A DNA stretch of 64,000 bases from Xanthocytophaga agilis. Its GTDB lineage: Bacteria; Bacteroidota; Bacteroidia; Cytophagales; 172606-1. Numbering within the stretch: position 1 is the first letter of the stretch; each line of letters opens with the position of its first letter. Where the stretch lies: NCBI RefSeq assembly GCF_030068605.1, contig NZ_JASJOU010000002.1, forward strand, positions 434,001-498,000. The letters run 5' to 3'. The position numbers were made by a program, and so were the translations under genes. Positions 37,816 through 46,632 of this stretch are shown in pieces. The notes beneath the pieces are model-generated. The model had not been told where the DNA came from, did not search any database, and was given only the letters and a program-made list of their open reading frames with translations.

Positions 37816-37906
37816 CTACTTTTTTAAAAAATACATAGCAAAAACAAACAGCATTAGACCAAAAAATCACATTTTCTCAAACAAAGGCTTTATTTTTTAA
37901 CCTAAC

Positions 37907-37937
37907 CAAATTTAAAAACATACTTTATTTGCACAAA
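37907..37937 (-). promoter_or_regulatory. Promoter of the narK operon
   Basis: On the minus strand: TTTG (37937-37934), 19 nt, TAAATTTG (37914-37907), a perfect TTTG-N19-TAnnTTTG promoter. The predicted start near 37900 gives a leader of about 160 nt. The box aligns with the nirB promoter at 61520-61551. Confidence 0.85.
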
Positions 37938-37946
37938 ATTTTATTG

Positions 37947-37991
37947 AGTATTTTTAACTAAAATTTTGCACTTTATTTAAAACACACAATC
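37947..37991 (-). promoter_or_regulatory. Shared 45-nt nitrate element, narK copy
   Basis: This block matches 61561-61605 (upstream of nirB) at 41 of 45 positions with no gaps. It ends with AAAACACACAATC on the plus strand. It starts 33 nt upstream of the narK -7 box; the nirB copy starts 34 nt upstream of its own. A position just upstream of the -33 box is typical for activator binding. Confidence 0.75.
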
Positions 37992-38071
37992 GAAAATCAG
38001 TTTTATTATATTTATCAAAATAAAACACTATCAACCTGTATTTGATTAGAATATTATATGCCTAAAAAAGC

Positions 38072-38132
38072 AAATCTCTCTGCTGGCATTTCAGTGTCTG
38101 AAACAAATGAAAGAGGCCACACAAAGAGATTT
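38072..38132 (-). terminator. Terminator after the nitrate ABC transporter operon
   Basis: The stem AAATCTCT (38072-38079) with AGAGATTT (38125-38132) has an inner GGC/GCC pairing and a large loop; on the minus strand it is followed by GCTTTTTTAGG. It separates the transporter operon from the narK promoter. Confidence 0.6.
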
Positions 38133-38181
38133 TTCACTTATTATTTTAAGAGGATATGAGCAGTAGATTGGCATGATAGCC

Positions 38182-39099
38182 TTATTCCACCTCATCCTCA
38201 ATCGAAAACTTATCCAGCAATAAGCTTAGCAGCTTGTCATGTATCTCCATATAGAGAGGATCATGCACAATTTCTTTCTTATTTCGGGGACGCTCCAGAG
38301 GCACATCGACAATTTCTTTGATAGTAGCTGCAGGTCCATTGTTCATCACTACTACACGATCTGCCAGGAATATCGCTTCCTCAATATCATGTGTTACCAT
38401 AATAATAGTCTTGTTGCGATTATCCAGATTCCATAATTTCAATAGTTCTACATGCATATTGCTTTTGGTCAGTGCATCCAACGCACCAAAAGGCTCATCC
38501 AGCAACAGAATACTCGGATTTATGGCAAATGCCCGTGCAATAGCCACTCGTTGTTTCATACCACCTGAAAGCTGACCTGGCAACTTGTCTTTATGCTCAT
38601 AGAGGTGCACCATCTTCAGATTTTGCTCTACATGGTCCTTCTTTTCGGCACTGGACATATCTTTCATTACCGAGTCAACTGCTTCATAGATATTCCGGTA
38701 TACAGATAGCCAGGGCAACAAGGAATAGTTCTGAAAAACAATGCCTCTGTCAGGCCCGGGTCCTGTTACCCGTTTGCCATTGGCAATTACTTCTCCACTG
38801 CTTGGTTTTACCATACCACTGATCGTATTCATCAGGGTAGACTTACCACAGCCTGAATGCCCGATCAGAGCCACAATCTCTCCTTTCCGGATATCCAGGT
38901 CTATACTTTTAACAGCTGTATAGATTCCTTTGGGTGTTTTGAATGATACAGTGACATCTTTAATGGAGACACTGGTTTGTGGTTGTGCCACCACTTTATG
39001 AAAGGCGCTGGCAGAATCAACCATCTTTGCTAATACCTGTTTGTCTGAGTTATCCATAGAAGAACCGGCTTGAGGGGTTGCATAGTTATTTTGCATCAT
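38182..39099 (-). CDS. Nitrate ABC transporter ATP-binding protein
   Basis: A 305-residue ATPase of the NrtD/SsuB/TauB group: Walker A GHSGCGKST, Q-loop VFQNYSLLPWL, signature LSGGMKQR, Walker B ILLLDEPFGALD, and the H-loop VTHD. An extra N-terminal segment of about 45 residues precedes the ABC domain. It overlaps the upstream permease gene by 14 nt, so the pair is translationally coupled. It powers uptake of the anion bound by the NrtA-like protein. NrtD is assigned rather than NrtC because no substrate-binding domain is fused. Confidence 0.9.
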   Translation of the reverse strand: MMQNNYATPQAGSSMDNSDKQVLAKMVDSASAFHKVVAQPQTSVSIKDVTVSFKTPKGIYTAVKSIDLDIRKGEIVALIGHSGCGKSTLMNTISGMVKPSSGEVIANGKRVTGPGPDRGIVFQNYSLLPWLSVYRNIYEAVDSVMKDMSSAEKKDHVEQNLKMVHLYEHKDKLPGQLSGGMKQRVAIARAFAINPSILLLDEPFGALDALTKSNMHVELLKLWNLDNRNKTIIMVTHDIEEAIFLADRVVVMNNGPAATIKEIVDVPLERPRNKKEIVHDPLYMEIHDKLLSLLLDKFSIEDEVE

Positions 39100-39934
39100 A
39101 AGAGAAAGCCTTTTGAAGTGAAGAGAAAAATTTATCCAGTATGAATCCTACAATACCGATGATCAGGATAGCCACAATAATATGTGTTGTCTTGCCTGCA
39201 TTAAAGCCCTCTTCCCAGACAAAGAACCCTAGTCCATCTCCACCAGAGAGCATTTCCCCTGCCACAATGACCATCCAGGCTACTCCAATACTTAGTTTTA
39301 ATCCTGTTACAATATGTGGCAGACTATAAGGCAGCAAAATGCGGGTAATATATTTCCAGACAGAAAAGCCAAACGCCTTACCTACATTCTTGTGATCCTG
39401 AGGGATAGAAGCTACTCCAAAGGCAGTATTGATAAGAGTAGGCCACAAAGAGCAGATGAAAATCATAAAAATGGCAGCCTTTGAGGAAGGATTCATCAGT
39501 CCGTCGCCACCTCCGGCAGCAGAAAATACTGCTAGTCCCAATGGATACCATGCCAGAGGAGATACAGGACGCAGAATCTGTACAATAGGATTGATCAGGC
39601 TCATCATAAACTTGCTGGAACCTAATAATAATCCCAATGGAATAGCGATTAAACTACCTAATCCGAAGCCAATCCCTACCCGCATCAGCGAACCAATCAG
39701 CTTTGTTCCAATACCTTTTACATCCGGATCATTCTGAAAAGGATTAGCAAAAATTTCACTCAATACATCCAGCGTCATCAATGGAGTGGGTAATGGATAC
39801 CTCTCCACCAGATCGGTTGCTTCGGGATTGCGGTTACACCAGGCTATCAATGTCCATATTCCCAGCAGCAACAATATACTTCCTACAAAATAGAGCACAG
39901 GCATCCAGATGCGTAAAGAGAATAATTTGGTCAT
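39086..39934 (-). CDS. nrtB: Nitrate ABC transporter permease (NrtB-like)
   Basis: A 282-residue permease of the NrtB/SsuC family with six TM segments and the EAA-loop region GKAFGFSVWKYITRILLPYS followed by GLKLSIGVAWMVIVAGEML. The long loop after TM1 mentions SEIFANPFQNDPDVKG as in nitrate-type permeases. It forms the membrane channel with the ATPase encoded downstream. Confidence 0.92.
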   Translation of the reverse strand: MTKLFSLRIWMPVLYFVGSILLLLGIWTLIAWCNRNPEATDLVERYPLPTPLMTLDVLSEIFANPFQNDPDVKGIGTKLIGSLMRVGIGFGLGSLIAIPLGLLLGSSKFMMSLINPIVQILRPVSPLAWYPLGLAVFSAAGGGDGLMNPSSKAAIFMIFICSLWPTLINTAFGVASIPQDHKNVGKAFGFSVWKYITRILLPYSLPHIVTGLKLSIGVAWMVIVAGEMLSGGDGLGFFVWEEGFNAGKTTHIIVAILIIGIVGFILDKFFSSLQKAFSYDAK

Positions 39935-40034
39935 ACAACAGTCTCCCTCCTGCCTCCCCTGAATGAGGAGGGCTTACCGGGAGAATAGTAAGTTTTTTGG
40001 TACGTATATTGAGTTGAATAAAGGATCAGGCTAC

Positions 40035-41249
40035 CTATTTTTTAGCCAGCGACACATACTGTTCCGGATTATTGGGATCAAAAGGTGTAGGATCGATGGT
40101 GATCCTAAATGGCTTCATGTCATCATTAGGCAATACTACGTTCATGCTCTTTGCTACTTCATTATACAGATCATCCAGTACCAGCTTTTCGGCAATAGCC
40201 TTATATTCAGGGTCAGACTTCAAGTAACCAAAACGTACATACTGTGCCATAAACCAGATGCCGTGCGATTTACGGGGAGCATTCACAAAACCATTGTTAA
40301 AAAAGGTCATGCAGTCATCTTTGTACTTTTGCACACCCAGATCACATCCCAGATCGTTAGATCCCAGCAAACGGGCTTCAATGACAGCCAGAGGTGCATT
40401 GACATAATTGGGTTTGGTCAACCATCCGGCAGCTTTTTTGCGGTTACTCATATTGTCCAGCCATTTACAGGCTTCCAGAATTGCTTTCATTACGTTTTTC
40501 AGATCTTCTTTGCTGGCTTCTGCAAATTCTTTGTTTACCACCAATGCCTTTTCAGGATGATGCTTCCAGATATCCTGACTGGCAACATGGGTAAATCCGA
40601 TATTCTGAGTAGCAGCTACTCCATTCCAGGGCTCACCTACACAAAAACCTTCCATATTATCGACCTTCATATTGGAAACCATTTGTGGTGGAGGAATAGT
40701 GATAATTCCAACAGATTTCTGATTAACTCCACAGGCAGCAAGCCAGTTACGAAGCCAGATATCATGTGTGCCACCCGGGAACGTCATAGCAAAAGTCACT
40801 TCTTTTTTGGCCTGAACAGCTTTTACTGCCGGGGCTACTTTCTTGTATTCTTTAAACCCAGCTAGTCCGCAAAACTCTTTGGAGAGTGTAATACCCTGAC
40901 CATTGTTATTCAACACCATAGCGATTTTCATTTCAGCACCCGGCTTTCCTCCTACGCCTGTATAAACTGAAAATGGCATACTAAACAGGCAGTGTGCACC
41001 TTGTAATTCACCATTTAGGATTTTGTCACGCACATTGGCCCAGGAAGCCTCTTTGCTTAACTGTACTTCTACTCCATATTTCTGAAAAAATCCCATTTCT
41101 TTGGCAACTACCAATGGAGCACAATCGGTAAGCGGTATAAAACCCAGCTTGATTACCTTTTTAGGCGCATTTGGACCTGCGGCAGAAGAAAGCATCAATA
41201 CTACCAGAGCAAATACTACTGTTTGGACAACTGTCTTTATTTTTTTCAT
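40035..41249 (-). CDS. nrtA: Nitrate-binding ABC transporter protein (NrtA-like)
   Basis: A 404-residue exported substrate-binding protein. After a signal peptide it starts KLGFIPLTDCAPLVVAKEMG, the typical N-terminus of NrtA/CmpA proteins, and includes the FAMTFPGGTHDIWLRNWLA and GEPWNGVAA blocks. There is no lipobox (SSAAGP), so it may be free or anchored by its uncleaved signal. It binds nitrate or nitrite in the periplasm for the NrtB/ATPase pair; bicarbonate binding as in CmpA is the alternative, but the surrounding genes favour nitrate. Confidence 0.92.
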   Translation of the reverse strand: MKKIKTVVQTVVFALVVLMLSSAAGPNAPKKVIKLGFIPLTDCAPLVVAKEMGFFQKYGVEVQLSKEASWANVRDKILNGELQGAHCLFSMPFSVYTGVGGKPGAEMKIAMVLNNNGQGITLSKEFCGLAGFKEYKKVAPAVKAVQAKKEVTFAMTFPGGTHDIWLRNWLAACGVNQKSVGIITIPPPQMVSNMKVDNMEGFCVGEPWNGVAATQNIGFTHVASQDIWKHHPEKALVVNKEFAEASKEDLKNVMKAILEACKWLDNMSNRKKAAGWLTKPNYVNAPLAVIEARLLGSNDLGCDLGVQKYKDDCMTFFNNGFVNAPRKSHGIWFMAQYVRFGYLKSDPEYKAIAEKLVLDDLYNEVAKSMNVVLPNDDMKPFRITIDPTPFDPNNPEQYVSLAKK

Positions 41250-41346
41250 GATCAGATTCAGTTAAGGTTGAAAAGTTCAGGCAATAGAGTGGCCAGAAGG
41301 TAGAATCTACCCTTAGGCACTACTCAGTATGTAATGAAAGAATAAC

Positions 41347-42918
41347 TTATTGCTTAATGGCAACAGGTTTGGCAAAGAAGAAATCCGGACGGATATTGAT
41401 CATCAGATAGGCCCACTGCGGACTTTTGTCAGCTTTATCTACAGATCCCAGTTTGGCATACTCCAGTGTATTAGTTGCTTTCATAAAGCAATACCCCAGC
41501 TCCAGATTGGTAAACTTACTGAGGTTATAGTTTACAATCAGATCCACTTCGCTTCCCATACCATTATCAAATCGGGTGCTGGCTTTGCCATCTGTTCCTT
41601 TCAGGTATTGGGACTTAGCCAGCGAAAAATGATGGTAGTCTAATGCGATAAAGAAATCTTTAGCAGTATACTTTGTTTTGAAGTAGATGTTATTCAGGCC
41701 ACCAACTGCAGAACCTGTTCCTACATAGAAATAATCCATATATCCCCAGAACTTGTGTGGTGTACCATACAGCGGATCAAAACGATTGTCAGTAGTAGAT
41801 ATAGAAACAGCACCTGTACCTCCTCCAACAGCTTCATTGCCGGACAGATAATCCCAACCAGGGCCAAAGCTGAATTTACCTCTCTGGAATGTCAGCGCTA
41901 CTGTATAGTGACTGGCTTTCAGATTTCTGCCATCTTTATTCTTTCCACTTTGCCAGTAGGCAGCCGCTGTTATATTGGTTTTAAAGCCAGAAGCATTGCC
42001 AATAGTCTTATTAATCATCAGTCCATAGGTGATACGGCTGTTTACACCTGCCTGATCATACCGGCGTCCATATACATAGCCTGTATCAGCTCCGGAAATA
42101 TTACGAATAGAATCACTGCGATATTTACTAAAATCATCTTTGAAGAGGAGTCCGGAAACTTTTGTCTGACCAAACTTACGGCTCACATACAGAAACTGCA
42201 TGGACTTGTACATCTGATTCATGCCATTGGTACTAGGATTGTTAGCCAGACGCAGGCTCCCTCCTTTTCCATTAGTAGGGATAAAGCCACCAGGCACAGC
42301 GACAAGATTTCCTTTGGTATCTGTAGTGTAAGCAGGTACATTGGCCGCTACATAGTTTGTCCCCGTAACGCCAAAAGCATCGGTATTCTGATTAAAACCA
42401 GCCCCCAGATCAACCTGCCAGCCTTTGTGTTGCGCTTTGAGTAAGGCAGCATCATGGCGACGAGCCTGCTGCAACCAGTCCAGGTCACCCAGCAACCGCA
42501 CATCATCATAGATAAGCGTCTGACGGCCAATTTTAAAAGAGAGATTTTCTACCAGTTTAAATTTAATGGTGGTATCAGCACTATTAGCCAGTGTTACTTC
42601 TCCCCAGGCTTCATGAACCATAAAGCGGCTCCCATCCGCATTACTAATAGAAGAGGCATCCTGTCCCCATACCCGTACATCCTGTACAGAAAAATTAAAC
42701 AGCAGCCGATCCCATCTATAGCCAAATGCCAGACGAGCACGTTGAGAGGTAAAAAATGCAGGTTTTGCACCTTTCAGATTCAGAGTACCTAACCCATCCC
42801 GTAACTCAGTGCGAGTACGTAATTGCCCTGAAAGTGTAAACTGCGCCGAAGCCTGACTGAGTGAGCAGAACGTTACAAAAAGGGCAATCAAGCCTTGAAA
42901 ATGTAACTTTTTTGACAT
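41347..42918 (-). CDS. Alginate-export-type outer membrane porin
   Basis: A 523-residue exported protein: signal peptide ending SQASAQ, then a beta-barrel region starting FTLSGQLRTRTELRDG, the usual N-terminus of the alginate_exp porin family, rich in aromatic-alternating strands to the end. It heads the operon whose other genes encode the NrtA-NrtB-ATPase transporter, only 97 nt from nrtA, so it is most likely the outer membrane entry channel for nitrate/nitrite rather than an alginate exporter (inference). Confidence 0.85.
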   Translation of the reverse strand: MSKKLHFQGLIALFVTFCSLSQASAQFTLSGQLRTRTELRDGLGTLNLKGAKPAFFTSQRARLAFGYRWDRLLFNFSVQDVRVWGQDASSISNADGSRFMVHEAWGEVTLANSADTTIKFKLVENLSFKIGRQTLIYDDVRLLGDLDWLQQARRHDAALLKAQHKGWQVDLGAGFNQNTDAFGVTGTNYVAANVPAYTTDTKGNLVAVPGGFIPTNGKGGSLRLANNPSTNGMNQMYKSMQFLYVSRKFGQTKVSGLLFKDDFSKYRSDSIRNISGADTGYVYGRRYDQAGVNSRITYGLMINKTIGNASGFKTNITAAAYWQSGKNKDGRNLKASHYTVALTFQRGKFSFGPGWDYLSGNEAVGGGTGAVSISTTDNRFDPLYGTPHKFWGYMDYFYVGTGSAVGGLNNIYFKTKYTAKDFFIALDYHHFSLAKSQYLKGTDGKASTRFDNGMGSEVDLIVNYNLSKFTNLELGYCFMKATNTLEYAKLGSVDKADKSPQWAYLMINIRPDFFFAKPVAIKQ

Positions 42919-44011
42919 ACCTTTGTGTGGTTTTAAGTTAGAACTAATTTTAAAACTATCGTTTGCCTTGTAGAGACCGCCATCCCTGCAAGGCTTTTTT
43001 ATTTTTTACCTGTCAGGCCGCCACCTGATAGACAAAACATAGCCGTTACCATTTTTCTATATGGAAAAATGAGTCCAATACTATTTTACAAAGACACAGA
43101 AAATCTTCCTCTCCAGGAGAGTTACTTTTGACAACTTTCAGCTGCGGCTCTAGCTTATGTTGTCGATTTCAAAGGGGCTAAAGTATACTAAGTAATACTA
43201 CCTACTATCTGCGATTAAAAATACGGCATTTCATATATAACACAAAATTTTAACACTGTTTTTTTAACAAAAAACACATAAAAAATAAGTATAAAGACTT
43301 AATCCAATATTAAATTGTGATTAATCATAGTTAAATATAACTATTTTCATATTTTTAAAAAACAGGTTCATTTTTAACCCATTAATTACCACAACTTTAG
43401 TTAACAACCATTTTACACTATTAAAAATAACGTAGGAGATCAACATAAAACAGTATATCTTACTTTTAACGTTCATTTTTCAACCTTGACATACCATAAA
43501 ATACTTTATCTATATCCTTCTGGTATAAGTATTTATTACAGCTCTTTTCATATATCTATCATACATACCTATAACAGTAAGTAATTATCGCTATTCTCCT
43601 TTATCAGTCATCTGAAAACAGCACTGTCCCACTCGGTCCTTCTGAAAGAATCTCTCACCGTTGTCGGGACACGTGTGCCCCATAGAGCCTTCTTTGGTTT
43701 ATAAGAGAAAAACACTCCAATCGGAAAGGTCGCCGGTCTTGCCACGAGATTCTTTCAGAAGGACAGAAAGAGGAGTTGATTTGAGGAGGACAGGAAAAGA
43801 ATTTCAGAATCGCAGATTAAAAAGATTACTCGAATTTCACGAATAGAGCACTCTCCTAGGTTGTATATTACCCCCTAACCTAAATGAAGGAAAACAGGTC
43901 ATTGGTAAGCACACAATGACAGAAAAAACACTTTATCCATGAAAATCCTATAATCTGTGTCATTTATGATTTAAGACAACAGTTTACATGATAAAGGATT
44001 GATAGTGAGCT
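42919..44011. other. Long non-coding region upstream of the porin gene
   Basis: It holds the promoter region of the nitrate transport operon and intergenic repeats. Around 43225-43280 there is a weak resemblance to the shared 45-nt element (AAAATTTT, then T-run, then AAAACACA), but no matching -7 box. A short frame at 43661-43846 lies inside an inverted repeat and is not a credible gene. Dispersed-repeat-like text is present at 43811-43844. Confidence 0.5.
43636..43764. repeat. 19-bp perfect inverted repeat with 91-nt spacer
   Basis: The arm GTCCTTCTGAAAGAATCTC (43636-43654) is matched by its exact reverse complement at 43746-43764. Sixteen bases of the right arm plus its next base, TTCTTTCAGAAGGACA (43750-43765), occur again in the same orientation at 47806-47821. 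Confidence 0.8.
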
Positions 44012-44239
44012 CTGTTACAGTTGTAAGCACCTGTAAATGAAGCATGTTACAGTTGTTACAGTAAACTCTCACGTGTATAGTTATACTATATTATATAGTA
44101 ATATATAAGAGAAAAGAGCTTTTGTGTTCTTCCAGGAAGTTTGACAATGTATAAAATACCGTAAAAACTGTAACATCGTTGATTATCAAACAGTTGAACT
44201 GTAATTTTCAGCTGTAACAACTTGCAACAACTGTAACAG
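44012..44239. repeat. Element R1: inward-facing TGTTACAG motifs around an AT palindrome
   Basis: Left half: TGTTACAG at 44013-44020 and TGTTACAGTTGTTACAG at 44045-44061. Right half: inverted CTGTAACA at 44168, 44212 and 44231. The outer 13 bp (44012-44024 with 44227-44239) are perfect inverted repeats. In the middle lies the palindrome TACTATAT-T-ATATAGTA (44084-44100). No gene is contained. The same layout with different motifs occurs in R2. Confidence 0.7.
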
Positions 44240-44364
44240 CACAATGGCTTCATTCATTAAAAAGAAAAGACCATCAACTCTGCTGACTCTTAAAATGACT
44301 TTTACATATACCTGCTTCGAGGTATAGTAAGAGTATGACTTGAATTATACGTACGAAACTTTTT

Positions 44365-44572
44365 GCATTGAATTCTGCTCAAAGAGCTCTCTTGCGGTTT
44401 ATTCTATGCAAAAACTTTTCTGCGGTTTATTCGACGCATTGGCAATTTTGCGGTGAATTCCAGGCAAAACTATTTTCTTCCAAGCAAATCGGACAGACTT
44501 TTCACTAAATGTCTTGCGTTAAATTCACCGCAAGACGTCGAACTGCATATTATTCCGCTCAAGCAACTGATA
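44365..44572. repeat. Degenerate array of 28-29-nt units, each an imperfect palindrome
   Basis: Units starting at 44365, 44394, 44422, 44450, 44516 and 44545 share GC-GGTTTATTC-nnn-GCAA followed by a TTTTCT-like spacer. Within units TTGC pairs with GCAA, for example TTGCGGTTTATTCTATGCAA and TTGCGTTAAATTCACCGCAA. Spacing between neighbouring units is 28-29 nt; the copy near 44478 is poor. It ends about 100 nt before the FAD oxidase gene stop. Confidence 0.65.
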
Positions 44573-44667
44573 TGCCTCTAATTATGCGCACAATAAAATA
44601 ATCAACAATGAATAAGGGTTTAACTCTTCATAGTAAAGTAGCTCTCTCAAAGTAAAGTAGCAGCCAA

Positions 44668-46209
44668 TTACACAACTGGAGTTACAGGGGTAGTTGACCG
44701 GATTTCATCCAATCCCCACAGTACCATCACGTCATTGGTAAACAAACGCATACTTTCCGGGTCTTGCATCAGCGTATTACGTGCCTGTATCCAGTTGTCA
44801 ATCTTTTCCTCGCCATACATATTCCGGATTCGTGTATGATCCAGACGCAACACTTTTCCCCAATGAAAAGAATGTGGTATATGCTGTCGCTCCAATTCAT
44901 CCCATACCTTGTTATAAAACCGATATGTCTCATCTGACATAACACTATCCAACTCTACTACACAGGTAGTAGTAAAATGAGTAAAACCCAGTGTAGCCTG
45001 TGTACCTTTCACAAAACGGAAAGCCAAAACTCCGGCAAAAGGTCCATAATGAGTATTGAGGTCAATGAGTAGCTCCCTTACCTGATTCACAGCAGAAAGA
45101 GGTATGCCAATGGCAGCACTTAATACTTTACCATGTAGGTCAGTATTGCTAAACATTTCCGCATGGGTGCCAAATACCTTACTATAGGGCTTATAAGATC
45201 CTCCAATGACCGCATTCACCAAAATAGGTACCACAGCAGGCAATGCCTGAGAGATTGTTCCTATAAATGAAGGTGCATCATCTCCAGGGCCTATACCCGG
45301 CACTGCCATGGATGGTGGAATATAATTGTCCTCATAGTCTCGCTTATACATAACCGTCACATAGGCTTTGTGGTTAGGATCATACTGGTTGACAAGTACC
45401 TGAAAATGATACGGACGTTCACTCCCGTATGGCAAAAAGGAATTGGCAAAAGAGAGTGACTCCATCAAGGTATACAGTGTATTATCCAGAGGTACGCTGA
45501 GCCGATAGGATTCATACAGAAAGAGGGGTACGGTCTCTATCATTACTCCATGAATAAATCCAAAACAGCCGAAGCTAACCAGAGCCGCATTAAATAAGGC
45601 ATCGTCCTGTACTCTCTCAGCATGCAAATTTGCCACAAAAACATCTGACACAACCGGATACGAACGTCTTTCCAGCCAGATATGCCGTGTAGGGCTTACA
45701 ATCAGATGCAGGCCTACAACATAGTCTGCCACCCCACCTATATCAATAGCCGACCCATGTGTCCCTGTAGATAAGGCTCCAGCAATGGTTTGGCCATTAC
45801 TGGCTCCAGATGTTTTCAGTGACCGTTTTCGTCGTCTGAGGCGTGTACTTAACTCCTGTATTGAAACCCCACATTGCGCAAAATAGAGGTCATCCGGTGA
45901 TTTGGCATAGGCAGGTGATACATTGTTGAGGCTGATTCGAAAGGTCAGGTTCAGCGGTTTGGTATTCAATAAAATGCCATCACTGGCCGCGATCTTAGTC
46001 CATGACCATTCTCCACCCAGCACACGGGTTCGTTTGCCATTTGCAATAAACTGCTTCATCAGTTGCTGGATCCCTGCTGTTACATCATTGTAATCAGCCA
46101 GGATATCCATAGTACTTTCATCAGCCAGATCATAGAGATCCTCTATATTCTGGGTAAAGCTTTCATGCCGGTTTACCCATTTCCTGGCACCTGTACGACT
46201 GATAATCAT
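44668..46209 (-). CDS. FAD-binding oxidase of the VAO/PCMH family
   Basis: A 513-residue protein with an N-terminal FAD-binding PCMH domain: RVLGGEWSW and the pyrophosphate-binding block SGASNGQTIAGALSTGTHGS (about residues 132-152). The C-terminal domain resembles those of sugar-lactone oxidases and type II cholesterol oxidases. It would oxidise an alcohol or lactone with O2 as acceptor; the substrate cannot be read. No signal peptide. It is 18 nt downstream of the Bor-like lipoprotein gene, so the two are co-transcribed. It ends inside the structured accessory patch. Confidence 0.8.
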   Translation of the reverse strand: MIISRTGARKWVNRHESFTQNIEDLYDLADESTMDILADYNDVTAGIQQLMKQFIANGKRTRVLGGEWSWTKIAASDGILLNTKPLNLTFRISLNNVSPAYAKSPDDLYFAQCGVSIQELSTRLRRRKRSLKTSGASNGQTIAGALSTGTHGSAIDIGGVADYVVGLHLIVSPTRHIWLERRSYPVVSDVFVANLHAERVQDDALFNAALVSFGCFGFIHGVMIETVPLFLYESYRLSVPLDNTLYTLMESLSFANSFLPYGSERPYHFQVLVNQYDPNHKAYVTVMYKRDYEDNYIPPSMAVPGIGPGDDAPSFIGTISQALPAVVPILVNAVIGGSYKPYSKVFGTHAEMFSNTDLHGKVLSAAIGIPLSAVNQVRELLIDLNTHYGPFAGVLAFRFVKGTQATLGFTHFTTTCVVELDSVMSDETYRFYNKVWDELERQHIPHSFHWGKVLRLDHTRIRNMYGEEKIDNWIQARNTLMQDPESMRLFTNDVMVLWGLDEIRSTTPVTPVV

Positions 46210-46227
46210 AGATTGGAATAAGTTAAG

Positions 46228-46581
46228 TTAGGGAACGTCTCCTTCGCGGGGACAGGGTTTGGCACACTTCCATTCAATCTTCACCGGAGACCATATCCCC
46301 AGCGAAGCAACCGTAATCAGCGAATACCCGAAACTGGTAGTAACCCGAACCTCGTCCAGGCTATGAATATTGAGGCTATCACAATTAGTGGCCACTACAT
46401 CAATGCCGTTAGTGCGTTTCTGTACAGCTCCCCAAAAGAAGGAATGCACCGTTTTGTGATGGTAGGTGGTAGCAGGATCATAATGAGCAGAGGCTATCCG
46501 ATAATGATAGCAACTTTGCAGGGAATAGCAAAGCAGTACACATAGCGCTATTCGCACTGTGTAAGTGGTGATTTTTTTCAT
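46228..46581 (-). CDS. Bor/Iss-like small lipoprotein
   Basis: A 117-residue lipoprotein: signal ending in the lipobox LQSC, then a domain with VHSFFWGAVQKRTNG, a conserved Cys (ATNCDSL), SFGYSLITVASLGIWSPVKI and a final Cys pair. The order of these blocks follows phage lambda Bor and its relative Iss, outer membrane lipoproteins linked to serum survival in enterobacteria. A role here is unknown. The C-terminus (KPCPREGDVP) extends past Bor. It lies between the M15 peptidase and FAD oxidase genes. Confidence 0.7.
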   Translation of the reverse strand: MKKITTYTVRIALCVLLCYSLQSCYHYRIASAHYDPATTYHHKTVHSFFWGAVQKRTNGIDVVATNCDSLNIHSLDEVRVTTSFGYSLITVASLGIWSPVKIEWKCAKPCPREGDVP

Positions 46582-46632
46582 ATCTGGTTAGATTAAAAAT
46601 CCCTATACTATACCCACCCAGGTATATATAAC

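Noticed and set aside
39963-40865. 300-residue open frame on the plus strand
   Set aside because: It lies entirely antisense to nrtA, its translation has no recognisable domain, and the opposite strand gives a clear NrtA protein.
41755-42444. 229-residue open frame on the plus strand
   Set aside because: Antisense to the porin gene, low-complexity Ile/Ser/Arg composition, no family features.
43225-43280. Third copy of the shared nitrate element, before the porin operon
   Set aside because: Only loose similarity with gaps, and no TAnnTTTG box at the matching distance.
43661-43846. 61-residue gene
   Set aside because: The frame runs through one arm of the 19-bp inverted repeat and is very basic with no homology features.
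44365-44572. CRISPR array
   Set aside because: The period is 28-29 nt with no unique spacers between conserved repeats, the units are degenerate, and no cas genes are present.
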